From Siderastrea radians (lineage: Eukaryota; Cnidaria; Anthozoa; Scleractinia; Rhizangiidae), in NCBI GenBank assembly GCA_964017195.1, contig OZ024898.1, positions 10,167,130 through 10,231,129 on the forward strand: DNA of 64,000 bases, in the 5' to 3' direction. The position numbers and the translations under genes are program-made. Position 1 is the first letter of the stretch; each line of letters opens with the position of its first letter. Shown here piece by piece: positions 45,393 through 51,432 of the stretch. The notes below the pieces were generated by a model. It was not told the origin of the DNA, made no database searches, and saw only the letters and a program-made list of their open reading frames with translations.

Positions 45393-47138
45393 GAAACATT
45401 ATCGAGGTGAGTTGGTGTTTGTGTCTGGAAGGTTCAACAAGAACACGATTACTATTTATTCCTTTTAGTCTTTTTCCAAAACAGTACCCCTCTCCTCCCA
45501 CAAAAAATGATAAATGAATAAATAAATAGATAAATAAACCTTCAGTTTCTCTCACATTGATATTTTTATCCAATCACGCTTTAATCTTTAGAAGTACAAA
45601 GGCATCAGAAATTTTCGAATTCCGCCGTTTTGATCAGTTTCCATTTTGAGTGAAATCCAAGATGGTGGCCAAGATGGCGGCCATCTTGGATGACGCCACA
45701 GGCCCCCAGCAGCGTCACAACCCATAATATATACCTCATCTTGAAGAGCACATCGCAGGCTATCTACTAAAGGTAAAATCATTTCGAAATATTGTAACAC
45801 AACAAAAACCCAAGGGGGTCCATCAACCCCCCAACCACCTTGCACCATAGTGGGAAGAGTGACTTTGCTTGTACTTCCTAGGGTTAATCTTACATCAGTT
45901 TTATACTCCACCCGTTACAGGTTTTCTAATTCCCGCGTGTTTGATGGTATCCACAAGCTACGTTGGTTGTAACGCCACCACTTTAGCGGTTACCTTGTTC
46001 TCAGTGGCTCTGGGAGCATCCAATCTCAACGTAGCTTCATTTGTCTGTAATCACTTGGATATCTCCCCTAGATTTGCCGGGGTGTTGATGGGGATCAGTA
46101 ATACGGCGGCTACAATTCCCGGGATAATGGGACCTTATATCGTCGGACGTTTAACGGACAATCAGGTATAGTAATTTTGCTCTTAATATTTTACATACGT
46201 ACGTGGGCAATGCTGGAAACAGGGTTGTCCAGTATTGTCCCACAATATTTCTGAAATGCAGGATCATTTAACAGCGGATTTCACTGTGGTGTACACATCC
46301 GGGTTTTGAAACACGATTCGCCTATGATTCCGCCGTCATGATTCGTCCGTATTTACAAAGTAGTAAAGGAAATTGGCAGATCTGCTGCATGTTTACTGAT
46401 GGTTTACACTTCGGAGAGTTGTTTTTCTCTTTAAACTCGTGTCATACATAAATGTCCACGATATTTACTATGGGCGAATTATTGCAAGCGAGGCGTAGCT
46501 TACCAATCATTGTTTGCCGTCGCAATTCACCCATAGTAACAAAACATCAATGGAAATTGAAAGGACTTCCTCTTCCTAAACGATTACGTAGAACAGGGCT
46601 TTTTCAAAGGATGGATAACGCTATCCAGTGGATAACTGATAACAAAACAGAGTACACCATCCACTGGATAGTGATTTAGCCGGTGGATAGAGTTATCCGC
46701 TCTTTGAACATCCGGGGCCTGGAATGTACTTGTTCGGTGATCATCTACTAAGAGTTGAAGTGGGACCTTAGGTTATAATTGTAGTTGATTTTCTCATACA
46801 GCTATATCTGACATTGAGACAGGTGCAGGTGTTTTATATCAAACTGATTTCCAGTTTCTTGTTTCTTGCAGCCAACTAGGGTTCAATGGCAGAAGGTATT
46901 TTACATATCTGCTGGTGTTTATCTTCTTGGGTGGATCACTTATCTACTGCTTGGATCAGGCGAACAACAGTCGTGGAATACGCCATATGAAGACCTGTTG
47001 GTTCCTATTGATATCCCTAGAGAACAAATAAAACCTGTCATGGCCAACATCGTTTCAGCAAACAAGCCTGATGCTCATCCAATAAGCAACTCTGATGCGC
47101 AGCTCATAGATACGCCGCACTCGGCCACTGAATGCTAA
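22269..47138 (+). CDS. SLC17A5-like: SLC17 family anion transporter (sialin-like), tandem copy 2
   Basis: Ten coding exons: 22269-22514, 30020-30053, 30232-30431, 35085-35172, 40685-40780, 41274-41410, 41871-42020, 44081-44216, 45921-46165, 46872-47138. They total 1599 nt and encode 532 residues. Exon phases match copy 1 throughout; lengths differ only in exon 2 (-6 nt) and exon 8 (+3 nt). The dileucine signal, helix 1 [18 protein letters not shown], the [14 protein letters not shown] block and [16 protein letters not shown] are all kept. Two conserved prolines are leucine here: TQLPGG is TQLLGG and GMPLAG is GMLLAG. All introns are GT-AG. The gene spans about 25 kb against 16.5 kb in copy 1 because introns 1, 3 and 4 hold large insertions. 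Same inferred role as copy 1; the proline losses could mean altered transport or relaxed constraint. Confidence 0.92.
22587..22871. mobile_element. MITE-like element with GTCCTAAACAGGGT repeats (unit 1)
   Basis: GTCCTAAACAGGGT and variants recur along about 285 bases between G-rich and C-rich ends. CAACCGCC stands directly before it and again just after it, as a target duplication would. A copy lies in unit 2 (24674-24959) and an inverted, diverged one at about 27970-28212. No real ORF. Confidence 0.6.
22927..23129. mobile_element. Palindromic MITE with GCGATCG words (unit 1)
   Basis: Ends GGCTGGTTTCCATATGATCG and CGATCATGTGGAAACCAGCC are inverted repeats. A third inverted end inside it (…ATCATATGGAAACCAGCC near 23043) shows a composite of two insertions. 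GCGATCGTAGCGATC palindromes fill it. Repeated in unit 2 at about 25015-25217. No target duplication could be set. Confidence 0.6.
24163..24333 (-). pseudogene. Exon-like remnant inside the duplicated unit
   Basis: An ATG at 24333 opens [18 protein letters not shown] on the minus strand. A T9 tract then puts the frame out by one; past it, a charged lysine-rich frame runs to a good donor (CCG|GTAAGT) at 24162. The arrangement looks like a first coding exon with a homopolymer frameshift. An identical copy lies at 26253-26423. No family recognised; it may be a captured gene piece or the start of a transposon protein. Confidence 0.3.
26870..27154 (+). pseudogene. Possible C-terminal end of a reverse-transcriptase-type ORF
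   Basis: One frame reads [19 protein letters not shown] … [19 protein letters not shown] … CVRGSR and ends in a cysteine before the stop. This resembles the C-terminal tail of polyproteins of cnidarian retroelements as I remember them. No catalytic motif is present, so the fragment is only a tail and the family is uncertain. Confidence 0.35.
27970..28212. mobile_element. Inverted copy of the GTCCTAAACAGGGT element
   Basis: ACCCTGTTTAGGAC, ACCCTGTGTAGGAC and CCCTGTCCAGCG words appear in the opposite orientation to the copies at 22.6 and 24.7 kb, and the segment ends in a C-rich terminus (GGGAGTACCCCACCCCCC). Clearly diverged from the copies in the tandem duplication. Confidence 0.6.
28575..28990 (+). 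repeat. Repeat with TATGAAAGGGT words
   Basis: Begins with a G14 tract and contains several variants of GTATATAAAAGG / GTATACGAAAGGGT / GTGTATGAAAGGGTTG and GCCATTTTGG. The layout resembles the GTCCTAAACAGGGT element, so it may be a related non-autonomous family. No ORF to support. Confidence 0.4.
29000..30019. other. End of intron 1 of copy 2
   Basis: Holds a 158-codon open frame on the minus strand (29378-29854) with no recognisable motif. Near 29105-29150 the minus strand reads CCCGACGAAG…CCGAAATG, a weak echo of repeat-linked hammerhead motifs. Nothing else seen. Confidence 0.4.
30020..30053 (+). CDS. SLC17A5-like: SLC17 copy 2, exon 2 (34-nt microexon)
   Basis: Encodes [11 protein letters not shown]; the W-D-x-x-T-Q motif is kept. 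The acceptor is GTCACGTAG and the donor GTAAAA. Confidence 0.85.
30232..30431 (+). CDS. SLC17A5-like: SLC17 copy 2, exon 3
   Basis: Helices 2-4. The PGG of the family reads LGG here because CCA has become CTA. Confidence 0.92.
30432..31495 (+). other. First part of intron 3 of copy 2
   Basis: AT-rich, no gene. (ATTAGT)n at 31048-31080. Confidence 0.6.
31499..31588 (+). pseudogene. C-terminal fragment of a LINE reverse transcriptase
   Basis: Reads [18 protein letters not shown] and a stop at 31586-31588. The LWN-x-LP-x-x-LR ending is the usual C-terminus of CR1/L2/Jockey-like ORF2. Only the last 29 codons remain, followed by an AT-rich 3' region. Extreme 5' truncation is normal for such insertions. 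Confidence 0.7.
31948..32082. mobile_element. Short MITE (135 bp)
   Basis: GTACTACGCTAAATTTTG (31948-31965) and CAAAATTTAGCGTTGTAC (32065-32082) are inverted repeats with one mismatch. No ORF; target duplication not clear. Confidence 0.55.
32116..32177. repeat. (CTC)n/(CTT)n microsatellite
   Basis: Polypyrimidine trinucleotide tract lying directly outside the TIR element. Confidence 0.9.
32470..33540 (-). CDS. SAP-motif protein of the TIR element
   Basis: About 356 codons are open on the minus strand. There is no good ATG and an in-frame stop lies just upstream, so the start is missing or on another exon. N-terminal half: a cysteine cluster ([12 protein letters not shown]). Middle: a charged helix ([17 protein letters not shown]). 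Then [19 protein letters not shown], which fits a SAP-like helix-loop-helix DNA-binding motif. C-terminal part: very acidic and serine-rich ([20 protein letters not shown]), ending in a basic [11 protein letters not shown] recall proteins of this build as repetitive hypotheticals in corals. No catalytic transposase core was seen. DNA binding for the element is inference. Confidence 0.55.
   Translation of the reverse strand: MVECSSNAVHSISKRNHKTNDINRCHNTSYLVEFHNAGAKKESVPGNNYFSKIAKFRTEHYEEGENYREFLKFSCREKVGANCSFCKEWTGPLIDRRPKPFPDHSCLPEYHYLPYNNTPREGRNPDDLQPRVQLKKERGSGRLVLSDSESVAAFSDKFIVKPKFVVEHLKHLEVVDFKWKKRAEERAKESQKAKEKNYEDYAWKDLCEDPTKLQNLRVPELDKYLKHYRLDKHLKSTKHDKVKVIARHWLLQMNPERTDLLQTRLREKDSAENESLLDIDNDDSDEDVNSGSESSSERDELNDVILAFIDDDEEVAFIDDEEVDRPATTRSGRAITRRSEIDFSFFFLTRQRIQSL
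33623..34591 (+). pseudogene. Basic coiled-coil protein of the TIR element, frameshifted
   Basis: An acceptor-like TTTTCTGGTAG precedes an open frame from 33623. The frame breaks at about 34045 and again at about 34480, and the last frame ends in an acidic tail ([11 protein letters not shown]) at 34591. Content: a segment with [16 protein letters not shown], a helical middle, a strongly basic [11 protein letters not shown] stretch, and a conserved-looking block with [19 protein letters not shown]. No family recognised and no zinc finger or DDE motif. It lies head to head with the SAP-motif ORF, only about 80 bases apart. Confidence 0.5.
35085..35172 (+). CDS. SLC17A5-like: SLC17 copy 2, exon 4
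   Basis: [20 protein letters not shown] is identical to copy 1. The acceptor TTTGCTGCAG lies only about 45 bases after the right end of the TIR element at 32202-35040. Confidence 0.92.
35173..36000 (+). other. Start of intron 4 of copy 2
   Basis: No gene or clear repeat seen up to the repeat cluster that starts near 36000. Confidence 0.5.
36000..36510. repeat. Two copies of a duplicated repeat unit
   Basis: The block GATGAAAGCAAGAACGAAGG…GTTAGCGAGC…CACGTAAACATTACATCACT occurs at about 36176-36268 and, closely related, at 36427-36515. In the first copy it runs straight into ACAGAAGCCGATTCGGGGAA. In the second the LINE is inserted exactly at that point, and the rest of the unit resumes at 37681. 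Confidence 0.65.
36514..37676 (-). mobile_element. 5'-truncated CR1/L2-like LINE
   Basis: Minus-strand insertion with a (TGTAT)n tail at 36514-36561. The only ORF part left is the 3' half of the reverse transcriptase. Both boundaries can be read because an empty copy of the target repeat lies nearby (36176-36310). It interrupts a repeat in intron 4 of copy 2. Confidence 0.8.
36714..37676 (-). pseudogene. Truncated LINE reverse transcriptase, C-terminal part
   Basis: 320 codons start right at the catalytic box (FADDT, the x-A-D-D motif of LINE RTs). [26 protein letters not shown]-like [14 protein letters not shown] and [13 protein letters not shown] are typical of the CR1/Jockey/L2 group. Domains upstream of the catalytic box, including the endonuclease, are absent because of the 5' truncation. 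The stop lies about 150 bases before the simple-repeat tail. Otherwise intact in frame, so a fairly recent insertion. Confidence 0.8.
37720..38180. repeat. Repeat unit, copy a
   Basis: About 460 bases, including ACGTGACGTAACTGAGTCACGC, TTTCGTCACGTTCTTCTTCG and CGGGTCCAATGCCCC (each abridged where needed). A related copy lies at 40090-40570. The end (TCATGGTCACTTGCCCCAG) also matches the start of the unit at 36040. Non-coding. Confidence 0.7.
38682..39006. repeat. Direct repeat of about 80 bp, 246 bp apart
   Basis: ATGTACCATCAAGGCTTTCT through GCGGGGAAAA occurs at 38682-38760 and again at 38928-39006. It duplicates part of the small basic ORF; the segment between has no match in the window. 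Confidence 0.8.
38977..39590 (+). pseudogene. GIY-YIG nuclease-like fragment
   Basis: A frameshift near 39175 and in-frame stops at 39404 and 39593 break it. Before the nuclease come [17 protein letters not shown] and a cysteine-rich linker (CRQQGCLLC, then CQAC). The nuclease motif reads [10 protein letters not shown], matching the second half of GIY-YIG, followed by a helix with [15 protein letters not shown]. The spacing and cysteines fit the GIY-YIG domain at the end of Penelope-like and related retroelement proteins. Confidence 0.55.
39963..40003 (+). ncRNA. Hammerhead-like ribozyme motif (degenerate)
   Basis: CTGATGA (39968-39974), stem II GGAGC/GCTCC (39976-39980/39984-39988), then GATAAC in place of GAAAC (one extra T). 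Stem I is GTACG (39963-39967) with CGTAC (39999-40003), perfect. Helix III would be nearly absent, as in Penelope-like hammerheads. The inserted T probably abolishes activity. Confidence 0.45.
40090..40570. repeat. Repeat unit, copy b
   Basis: Direct repeat of 37720-38180, about 2.4 kb downstream, with moderate divergence and small indels. The two copies bracket the GIY-YIG retroelement remnant. Confidence 0.7.
40685..40780 (+). CDS. SLC17A5-like: SLC17 copy 2, exon 5
   Basis: Helix 5; GMLLAGVL replaces GMPLAGVL. 96 nt as in copy 1. The preceding intron is about 5.5 kb and full of retroelement debris. Confidence 0.9.
41274..41410 (+). CDS. SLC17A5-like: SLC17 copy 2, exon 6
   Basis: Helix 6 and cytosolic loop ([17 protein letters not shown]). 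137 nt, donor GTACGA. One decayed copy of its 3' end follows in the intron. Confidence 0.9.
41530..41650 (+). repeat. Minisatellite with a period of about 31 bp
   Basis: Three units share GTGCCGATTGCACCCGTGAA, TCTTTGTTCC and variants. In intron 6 of copy 2. Confidence 0.6.
41871..42020 (+). CDS. SLC17A5-like: SLC17 copy 2, exon 7
   Basis: [20 protein letters not shown] and NWGFYTFLT; the Y in the last block matches human sialin, whereas copy 1 has L. 150 nt, donor CAG|GTGAGT. Confidence 0.92.
42060..42190 (-). repeat. Inverted copy of the hammerhead-linked repeat
   Basis: The minus strand reads GGTTGTCGAAACTTCAGTTAA, trimmed, then CCTTCTCAGGACAACACCCAC and GACGATCACAC, matching 4030-4110. 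The CTGATGA box is lost here. It starts just after exon 7. Confidence 0.6.
42354..42892. mobile_element. TTAA-flanked MITE (539 bp)
   Basis: TTAA at 42350-42353 and 42893-42896; ends CCCTTAGACGTACA and TGTACGTCCGAGGA are imperfect inverted repeats. A truncated second copy with the same right half (AATATATACCTCATCTTG, CCATCAACCCCC, TTGTACTTCC) lies at about 45600-45893, ending at TTAA. The TTAA target suggests the piggyBac or Kolobok group. Non-coding. Confidence 0.65.
43020..44080 (+). other. Rest of intron 7 of copy 2
   Basis: No gene. From about 43500 to 44041 the sequence has the style of the TTAA MITEs (GACGTCATGAAACGTCATTA, ending AATAGGGTTAA), but its left end is not found. Confidence 0.45.
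44081..44216 (+). CDS. SLC17A5-like: SLC17 copy 2, exon 8
   Basis: Helix 8 ([20 protein letters not shown]). One extra codon in the loop after it (KILLSTGE against KILPTGE). Confidence 0.92.
44358..45235. mobile_element. 878-bp MULE-like element
   Basis: 95-bp terminal inverted repeats (44358-44452, 45141-45235) match at about 92 positions and start TAGCCTGCGTGCAGACGTC. A perfect 9-bp target duplication, ATAGGAAAG, flanks it (44349-44357, 45236-45244). The uninterrupted form of the target is seen in the paralogous intron 8 repeat of copy 1. Long TIRs and 9-bp duplications are Mutator-like features. It carries a frameshifted four-cysteine ORF but no MULE transposase core. Confidence 0.85.
44594..44863 (+). 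pseudogene. Four-cysteine (CxxC…CxxC) protein of the MULE-like element
   Basis: From ATG at 44594 the frame has MSDCVLCFS, then about 45 residues later [13 protein letters not shown]: two CxxC pairs that could bind zinc, as in ZAD- or THAP-like N-terminal domains of transposon proteins. It stops after an A10 tract at 44851-44860. The frame one base over (to 45267) goes on with [20 protein letters not shown] and PPLRPP, as if it were the same protein after a homopolymer slip, and runs into the right TIR. Only the N-terminal part of the parent protein is present. Similar N-termini occur, as I recall, in uncharacterised coral proteins. Confidence 0.5.
45358..45391. repeat. (CAA)n microsatellite
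   Basis: About eleven perfect trinucleotides in intron 8 of copy 2. Confidence 0.9.
45921..46165 (+). CDS. SLC17A5-like: SLC17 copy 2, exon 9
   Basis: Helices 9-11 with [18 protein letters not shown] and [12 protein letters not shown]. 245 nt, acceptor CGTTACAG. Confidence 0.93.
46166..46871 (+). other. Intron 9 of copy 2
   Basis: Holds two small inverted-repeat elements: TTTACTATGGGCGAATT … AATTCACCCATAGTAA (about 46466-46542) and CAAAGGATGGATAACGCTATCC … GGATAGAGTTATCCGCTCTTTG (about 46605-46708; each end trimmed in places). No coding sequence. Confidence 0.55.
46872..47138 (+). CDS. SLC17A5-like: SLC17 copy 2, exon 10 and stop
   Basis: Helix 12 ([20 protein letters not shown]) and the hydrophilic tail. 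TAA at 47136-47138. 267 nt, the same length as in copy 1. Confidence 0.92.
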   Translation, partial: PTRVQWQKVFYISAGVYLLGWITYLLLGSGEQQSWNTPYEDLLVPIDIPREQIKPVMANIVSANKPDAHPISNSDAQLIDTPHSATEC

Positions 47139-47183
47139 GGACAAATCGCTTACATTTAACTTGGAATGTTTTAGCTGCAAGAT

Positions 47184-47253
47184 TGTTAAGCGCTGCTGGA
47201 TACTAAGTAGAAGCAGCGCTATATAGATGTGTAGTTATTGTTACTGTTATTAC

Positions 47254-47290
<37 letters not shown>
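47184..47290 (+). repeat. Non-LTR retroelement 3' end with (ATT)n tail
   Basis: AGCGCTGCT … AGCAGCGCT forms a 9-bp hairpin, followed by ATATAGATGTG and (ATT)n at 47251-47290. A hairpin followed by a simple repeat is typical of LINE/SINE 3' ends. It starts about 45 bases after the copy 2 stop, so it is probably part of its 3' UTR. Confidence 0.5.
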
Positions 47291-47291
<1 letters not shown>

Positions 47292-49108
47292 GCGGAGCCT
47301 GCGGGCAAAGCCCGCCAGCGGAGCTCCATTGCTAAGGAAATTTGGTAATGTATCGATGCGAAAAATTTTGGTTGTGACGTTAGCGTACGTCCGTCCATCC
47401 GTCCGTCCGTCCGTACAGACTCTGGGGGAGGGGGAGGGAAGTCCCAAGGCAACCCGACCGGGAGTGGAGAATGCCATCTTTTCTTGGCGGGAAATCGCGC
47501 GGTGCTTTTGGGCCACCGGCGTTTTTCTTGGCGGGAATTCGCATGACCATCGTCGCTTTTGAAAAAGAGGTTTCTTTAAAAAGCTAGTTTATTTAGCAAA
47601 ACGATTGTTCGACGGTACTGTAGTTTTAAACTTGAGAAAAACACATTTAATACCTATAAATGGAAAGAAAAAGTTCAAAAGAATACTGGTAGTAGGCGAA
47701 AACTTCAAGTTACGAAAGCTGCCTTCAAAGGACCTCATCGCTTTGTTTTCTTCACGGCGGAGAGCTTGCCTTGTTCTGAAACACAACCGAGTAAGTGAAG
47801 TTTTTAAAGGGTTTAAGGTGCATGATTTTGAGTATTTATTACGGTCAAAGAAATTACATTTTGAAATTGAATTTATGTCATTAGAAATGTGTCATTCACT
47901 TTTGACTTCAAAAAATTATTAGAAAACGAGCTCAGATTTGTGACAGATGTAGTCTTAGGCTATGTTTACACGGGACCGGTCCGGAACGGATCCGGTCCGA
48001 TTTTCGGACCGGATAGGCCTTCTGTTTACACGGGACCGTTCTGGAACCGGTCCGTAACGGATCCAAAACTGGACCTGCTGTTTTGCAGGTCCAGTATCGG
48101 ATCCGATCCGGACCGGTTCCAGAAAGGTCCCGTCTAAACAGCTGGACCGGTTCCAAACAGTTCCATGTAAAGAGAAGCCGATCCGGTCCGGTTCGGTTCG
48201 GAACGGTTCCGGACTGGTCCCGTGTAAACGTCGCCTTAGAATATTTTGCCATGCTGGAAGTGTAATGCGAATTGCTTTTAAGTATAAACTTACGGGTTTT
48301 CGAATAAACTTTTCAAAAATGATTTCTCTGTTTATTATTTTGTGTTTGCAAGCATCACTTACGGCGAATAATTGCTTTCAATTTTAACTGTCGGATCGGT
48401 TTGTGCAATTGTCGATTTTCTTGTCCTAGAACTTTTCAATAGTAAGCGAAGCAGTTGTCGGTTTAAGACTATTTTATCCGAAAAGCTTCCGAAAAACAAG
48501 TTTTTTTGCGTTCCTCAAAGCGCCTAACTTTAAATGGGCTTACTTCGCATCCGCAAAACTTGTGCCATAATTTAAAGCGTGTTTGGTGTTTGCTCGTTTT
48601 CAATCTTGATGGTATAAATTTTGACCAGACTAATAGGGGCAGTTCACGTTATTTGTTAACTGAACATCCGAACGCGATGAAGATAGCCCATTTACTTCAG
48701 AATAAGTTTTATTTTGTTGTTGTACATGAGCGCCGTTTCAAGTTCATTCAAACCAACAGCCAATAATCCAAGGAGATTTGACAAGCCTTGACAGTTAAAG
48801 ACAGGATATGGAAACATTTAAAAAACCAAGCAAGACTGCTCCTGAGTAAAATATGTGTTCAGTTTGATGCCCGAAAAAAAAAATTAAGCTGTGCTCAGCC
48901 TCTAGAATGACCTTTTGAGCTTGGTTTTTCAGAACAGATCCTCAAAATCTTGGAGAACAATTCGGAACACTTTCGGGCTTTTTGAGAAACACTTTTCGAA
49001 AGGGAACGAGCCAAAGAAAGCCCCGAAATATATTTCAGAGCGAAAAGTTTCAGGACTATTTTTGAGAAACGAGCACCAGTTTATTCCTTGGAGGCTCCGC
49101 TTTTAGGC
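47284..49108. mobile_element. Composite repeat with AGCGGAGC ends
   Basis: The left end (TTAGCGGAGCCTGCGG, then GGAGCTCCATTGCTAAGG and a GTCC tract) matches 38353-38490. The right end reads GGAGGCTCCGCTTTTAGG, an inverted form. (ATT)n flanks both sides. It contains a small basic frame ([15 protein letters not shown]) similar in style to the one at 38600, and a later MITE insertion at 47955-48238. Confidence 0.5.
47955..48238. mobile_element. MITE full of GGACCGGTCC palindromes (284 bp)
   Basis: Ends TTAGGCTATGTTTACACGGGAC and GTCCCGTGTAAACGTCGCCTTA (each trimmed) are inverted repeats. More than a dozen CCGGTCC/GGACCGG words fill the inside, making it much more GC-rich than its surroundings. 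No ORF of note. Confidence 0.7.
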
Positions 49109-49109
49109 A

Positions 49110-50213
49110 TGGCTAAATCTATATATTATTATTATTATTAGGGGGCAAGGGGGGCCTAGGGTGTCCGTGACCCCCTTAAAGAAAACCAGCTACCTCGTGA
49201 AAAACCAGTCACCCACTTTAGATTTGCAAGTTCATAGACAGTGTGAATGTCCCATCGACATGAATATTCTGGTGGTACTTTGCACATCTAAGATGAAGTT
49301 TTGTGTAAGTAGACCACAAAAGTGAGACAGCACAATTCACTTATTTTGCCGGAATGAAGCTAATAGCACTTGCTAACGAACTCTCATTACCGGCACTCGC
49401 TTGCAAACTCGCCCGCGTAGGTTTAATAAAGCAACTCTAAGCGACTTTTCTTCCTACTTGCCAGTAAATTTGACGATTTTACGAGCACTCCACCGCTTCA
49501 ATAGTCTCACACATAGAACTACCTCATTACATGAAATTCTCGTGACACTTTAATTTCGCAAATATGGAGTGGCCATATTTCGCGGCAATTAAAGAGACAC
49601 TGTCATAATTTTTAGGATAACTTTGAAAAGCTCAAAGACTCACCCCATTCAGAGGAAGCCAAAAAATACTGGCTGAGTTTTGTTTAAAACTACACTGAGA
49701 CTATGAGTAAGACAGACATCGGGTACAGACATTAGACTGATGTTTTCAAGTTTTTTCTTTGTTTCGTGGAAAAATCGCCAGTAACTATGGTTTGTTCTTC
49801 CTTTGAGAAAATCATTTGATTTCCTTCTCTTCAGGTTCTAGAAATATTATGTGTGCGTGAAAAGGCATTTAAATTTAAACTTCAGCACAATTTTTACTCC
49901 AAAAAGTAAAATTCCCCGTGACAATGTCACTTTAACTTTCGCAATTTTGCAGAAAGTTTAAAATCCCGCCCACTTTTGAAATAATCTTCGCGATTTCGCC
50001 TAAAACGCCGCGATTTAGTTCGAGTGTTCGTATCGATATTTGCTTGTATACCGGTATATTTCGCAACCAAAACGATAAAATCAACACCCACCATTTGAAG
50101 TACATTTAAACAAGTTCAAAATCGTATTTTTATAAGAAAATGGGACGATAATTTTTAGTTACGCTTCACAAAAGTTAATTGGTACTGACATGTGACGATT
50201 GTTAAAATGGCGT
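49110..50213. other. Region before the BEL/Pao element
   Basis: AT-rich, no gene recognised. (ATT)n at about 49125-49140, then a GGGGGGCAAGG tract. Confidence 0.5.
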
Positions 50214-50424
50214 TATTCAATTAAGTAACAAAAAACTTCAGTTTCATGTCTTTGTACTCTAATATAGATTATAGCATGCCATTCATCTCCCGAGATGGAG
50301 TAGAGAGAACGCGATCGCGAGACGCAGGCAAGGTCTCCTTTAGCCATCGAGGGAGCCGAATGACGTGCCATAATCTTTATCAGAGTACAAAGACATAGAA
50401 ACTGGTGTTTTATTGCTTAATTAA
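50214..50424. repeat. Inverted repeat with 70-base arms
   Basis: 50214-50284 and 50358-50424 are imperfect inverted copies sharing ATGTCTTTGTACTCT / AGAGTACAAAGACAT and TATGGCACG-type ends. About 70 bases separate them. It lies some 170 bases before the left LTR of the BEL element and may be an independent foldback MITE. Confidence 0.6.
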
Positions 50425-50596
50425 TGAAATTGTCAAACAATAAAAATTCCAAGAAATAACGCTACAATCACGTTTTACATCATTTGAAAAACATCGAAGC
50501 TGAAATTCTCAATACTGCAATGTTAGATAACAAACTTTTGAGCGTATAGTAGCAGTTGTTTCGTGGCTAAAATCATTCAACATGACTATTAAAAAT

Positions 50597-50794
50597 TGGA
50601 CCTATGAGAAACGCGAATAAACCACATAAAGACGAACAGGCTTGGGAGATTCAGCATTTAATGACGACGCCGTGTAATCTGAAGCCGTAACAATTTAGCA
50701 ATTACAATTCTATAGTTTTCGAGCAAAAATCAATAGCAAAAGAAACAAACATGTAATCGAATTATTCACTTACATCTGTCCAAGCTTTGTCCGC
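50597..50794 (-). repeat. BEL/Pao LTR, left (3') copy
   Basis: About 190-198 bases, closely similar to 56398-56596. Both start TGGACC and share AATAAACCACATAAAGACGA, TAACAATTTAGCAATTA and TTACATCTGTCCAAGCTTTG. The exact inner end is uncertain by about a dozen bases (TCCA or CCGC). Short for a BEL LTR. Confidence 0.75.
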
Positions 50795-51009
50795 CTTGGT
50801 AGTAAACATAAAAATCAACAGAATTCGTAAAGAACCATAGCACTTCAAAACCTTATAACAACATTGTCTTTTGTCTGAAAACTGAAACCTTAAACGTTAG
50901 ATCATTTAGTTATACACGCAGTCTTGCGTAATTGTACATTATGTCTCTCTTCAATCTCTCATCAGTCATCAGAACATCCCCCCCCCCCCCGCAATGGGGA
51001 GTCCCCATT

Positions 51010-51399
51010 CTAATCGGCGTATCCTTCGGCTGGATAAATGACGAAAATCTTTGTAATTGAACGTGTGTATGTTCCTGAGGCTGTCTTAACTTGCACATTT
51101 TGTACTAGGCCATCTTCTCCGGGGAACACTTGGAGAACCCTACCAACGTTCCACTTCCCTTGTACAGGGTTTGGGTCTGCTACAATGACGAAATCATTGA
51201 CTTTTACATTCCTTGTCTCCGCTTTCCATTTCTTCCGTGGCACCAGTAGCGGGAGAACATCACGAGTCCATCTTTTCCAGAATGATTCGACGATCTTTTG
51301 GCAGAAATCGAACCGATGGCAAGGATTTTCAGTCTGGCGGAATGGACCTTGGGGAATTTTGCTTGTTGATCTGCCCAAAAGAATGTCGTTTGGACACAA
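51010..51399 (-). pseudogene. BEL integrase C-terminal (DUF5641-like) domain
   Basis: Reads PNDILLGRSTSKIPQGPF, FCQKIVESFWKRWTRDVLP and KWNVGRVLQVFPGEDGLV, which is the chromodomain-like C-terminus usual for BEL/Pao polyproteins. It ends at 51010, about 215 bases before the left LTR. A frameshift separates it from the core. Confidence 0.85.
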
Positions 51400-51432
51400 A
51401 TAAGCGCCATCGTCAGGATCGTTTGGTATTCT

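Noticed and set aside
22269..47138. Copy 2 as a pseudogene
   Set aside because: All ten exons are open, splice sites are canonical, phases match copy 1 and indels are multiples of three. It looks functional despite the proline changes.
48506..48766. 86-codon plus-strand frame inside the composite repeat
   Set aside because: No family, no start context, surrounded by repeat DNA.
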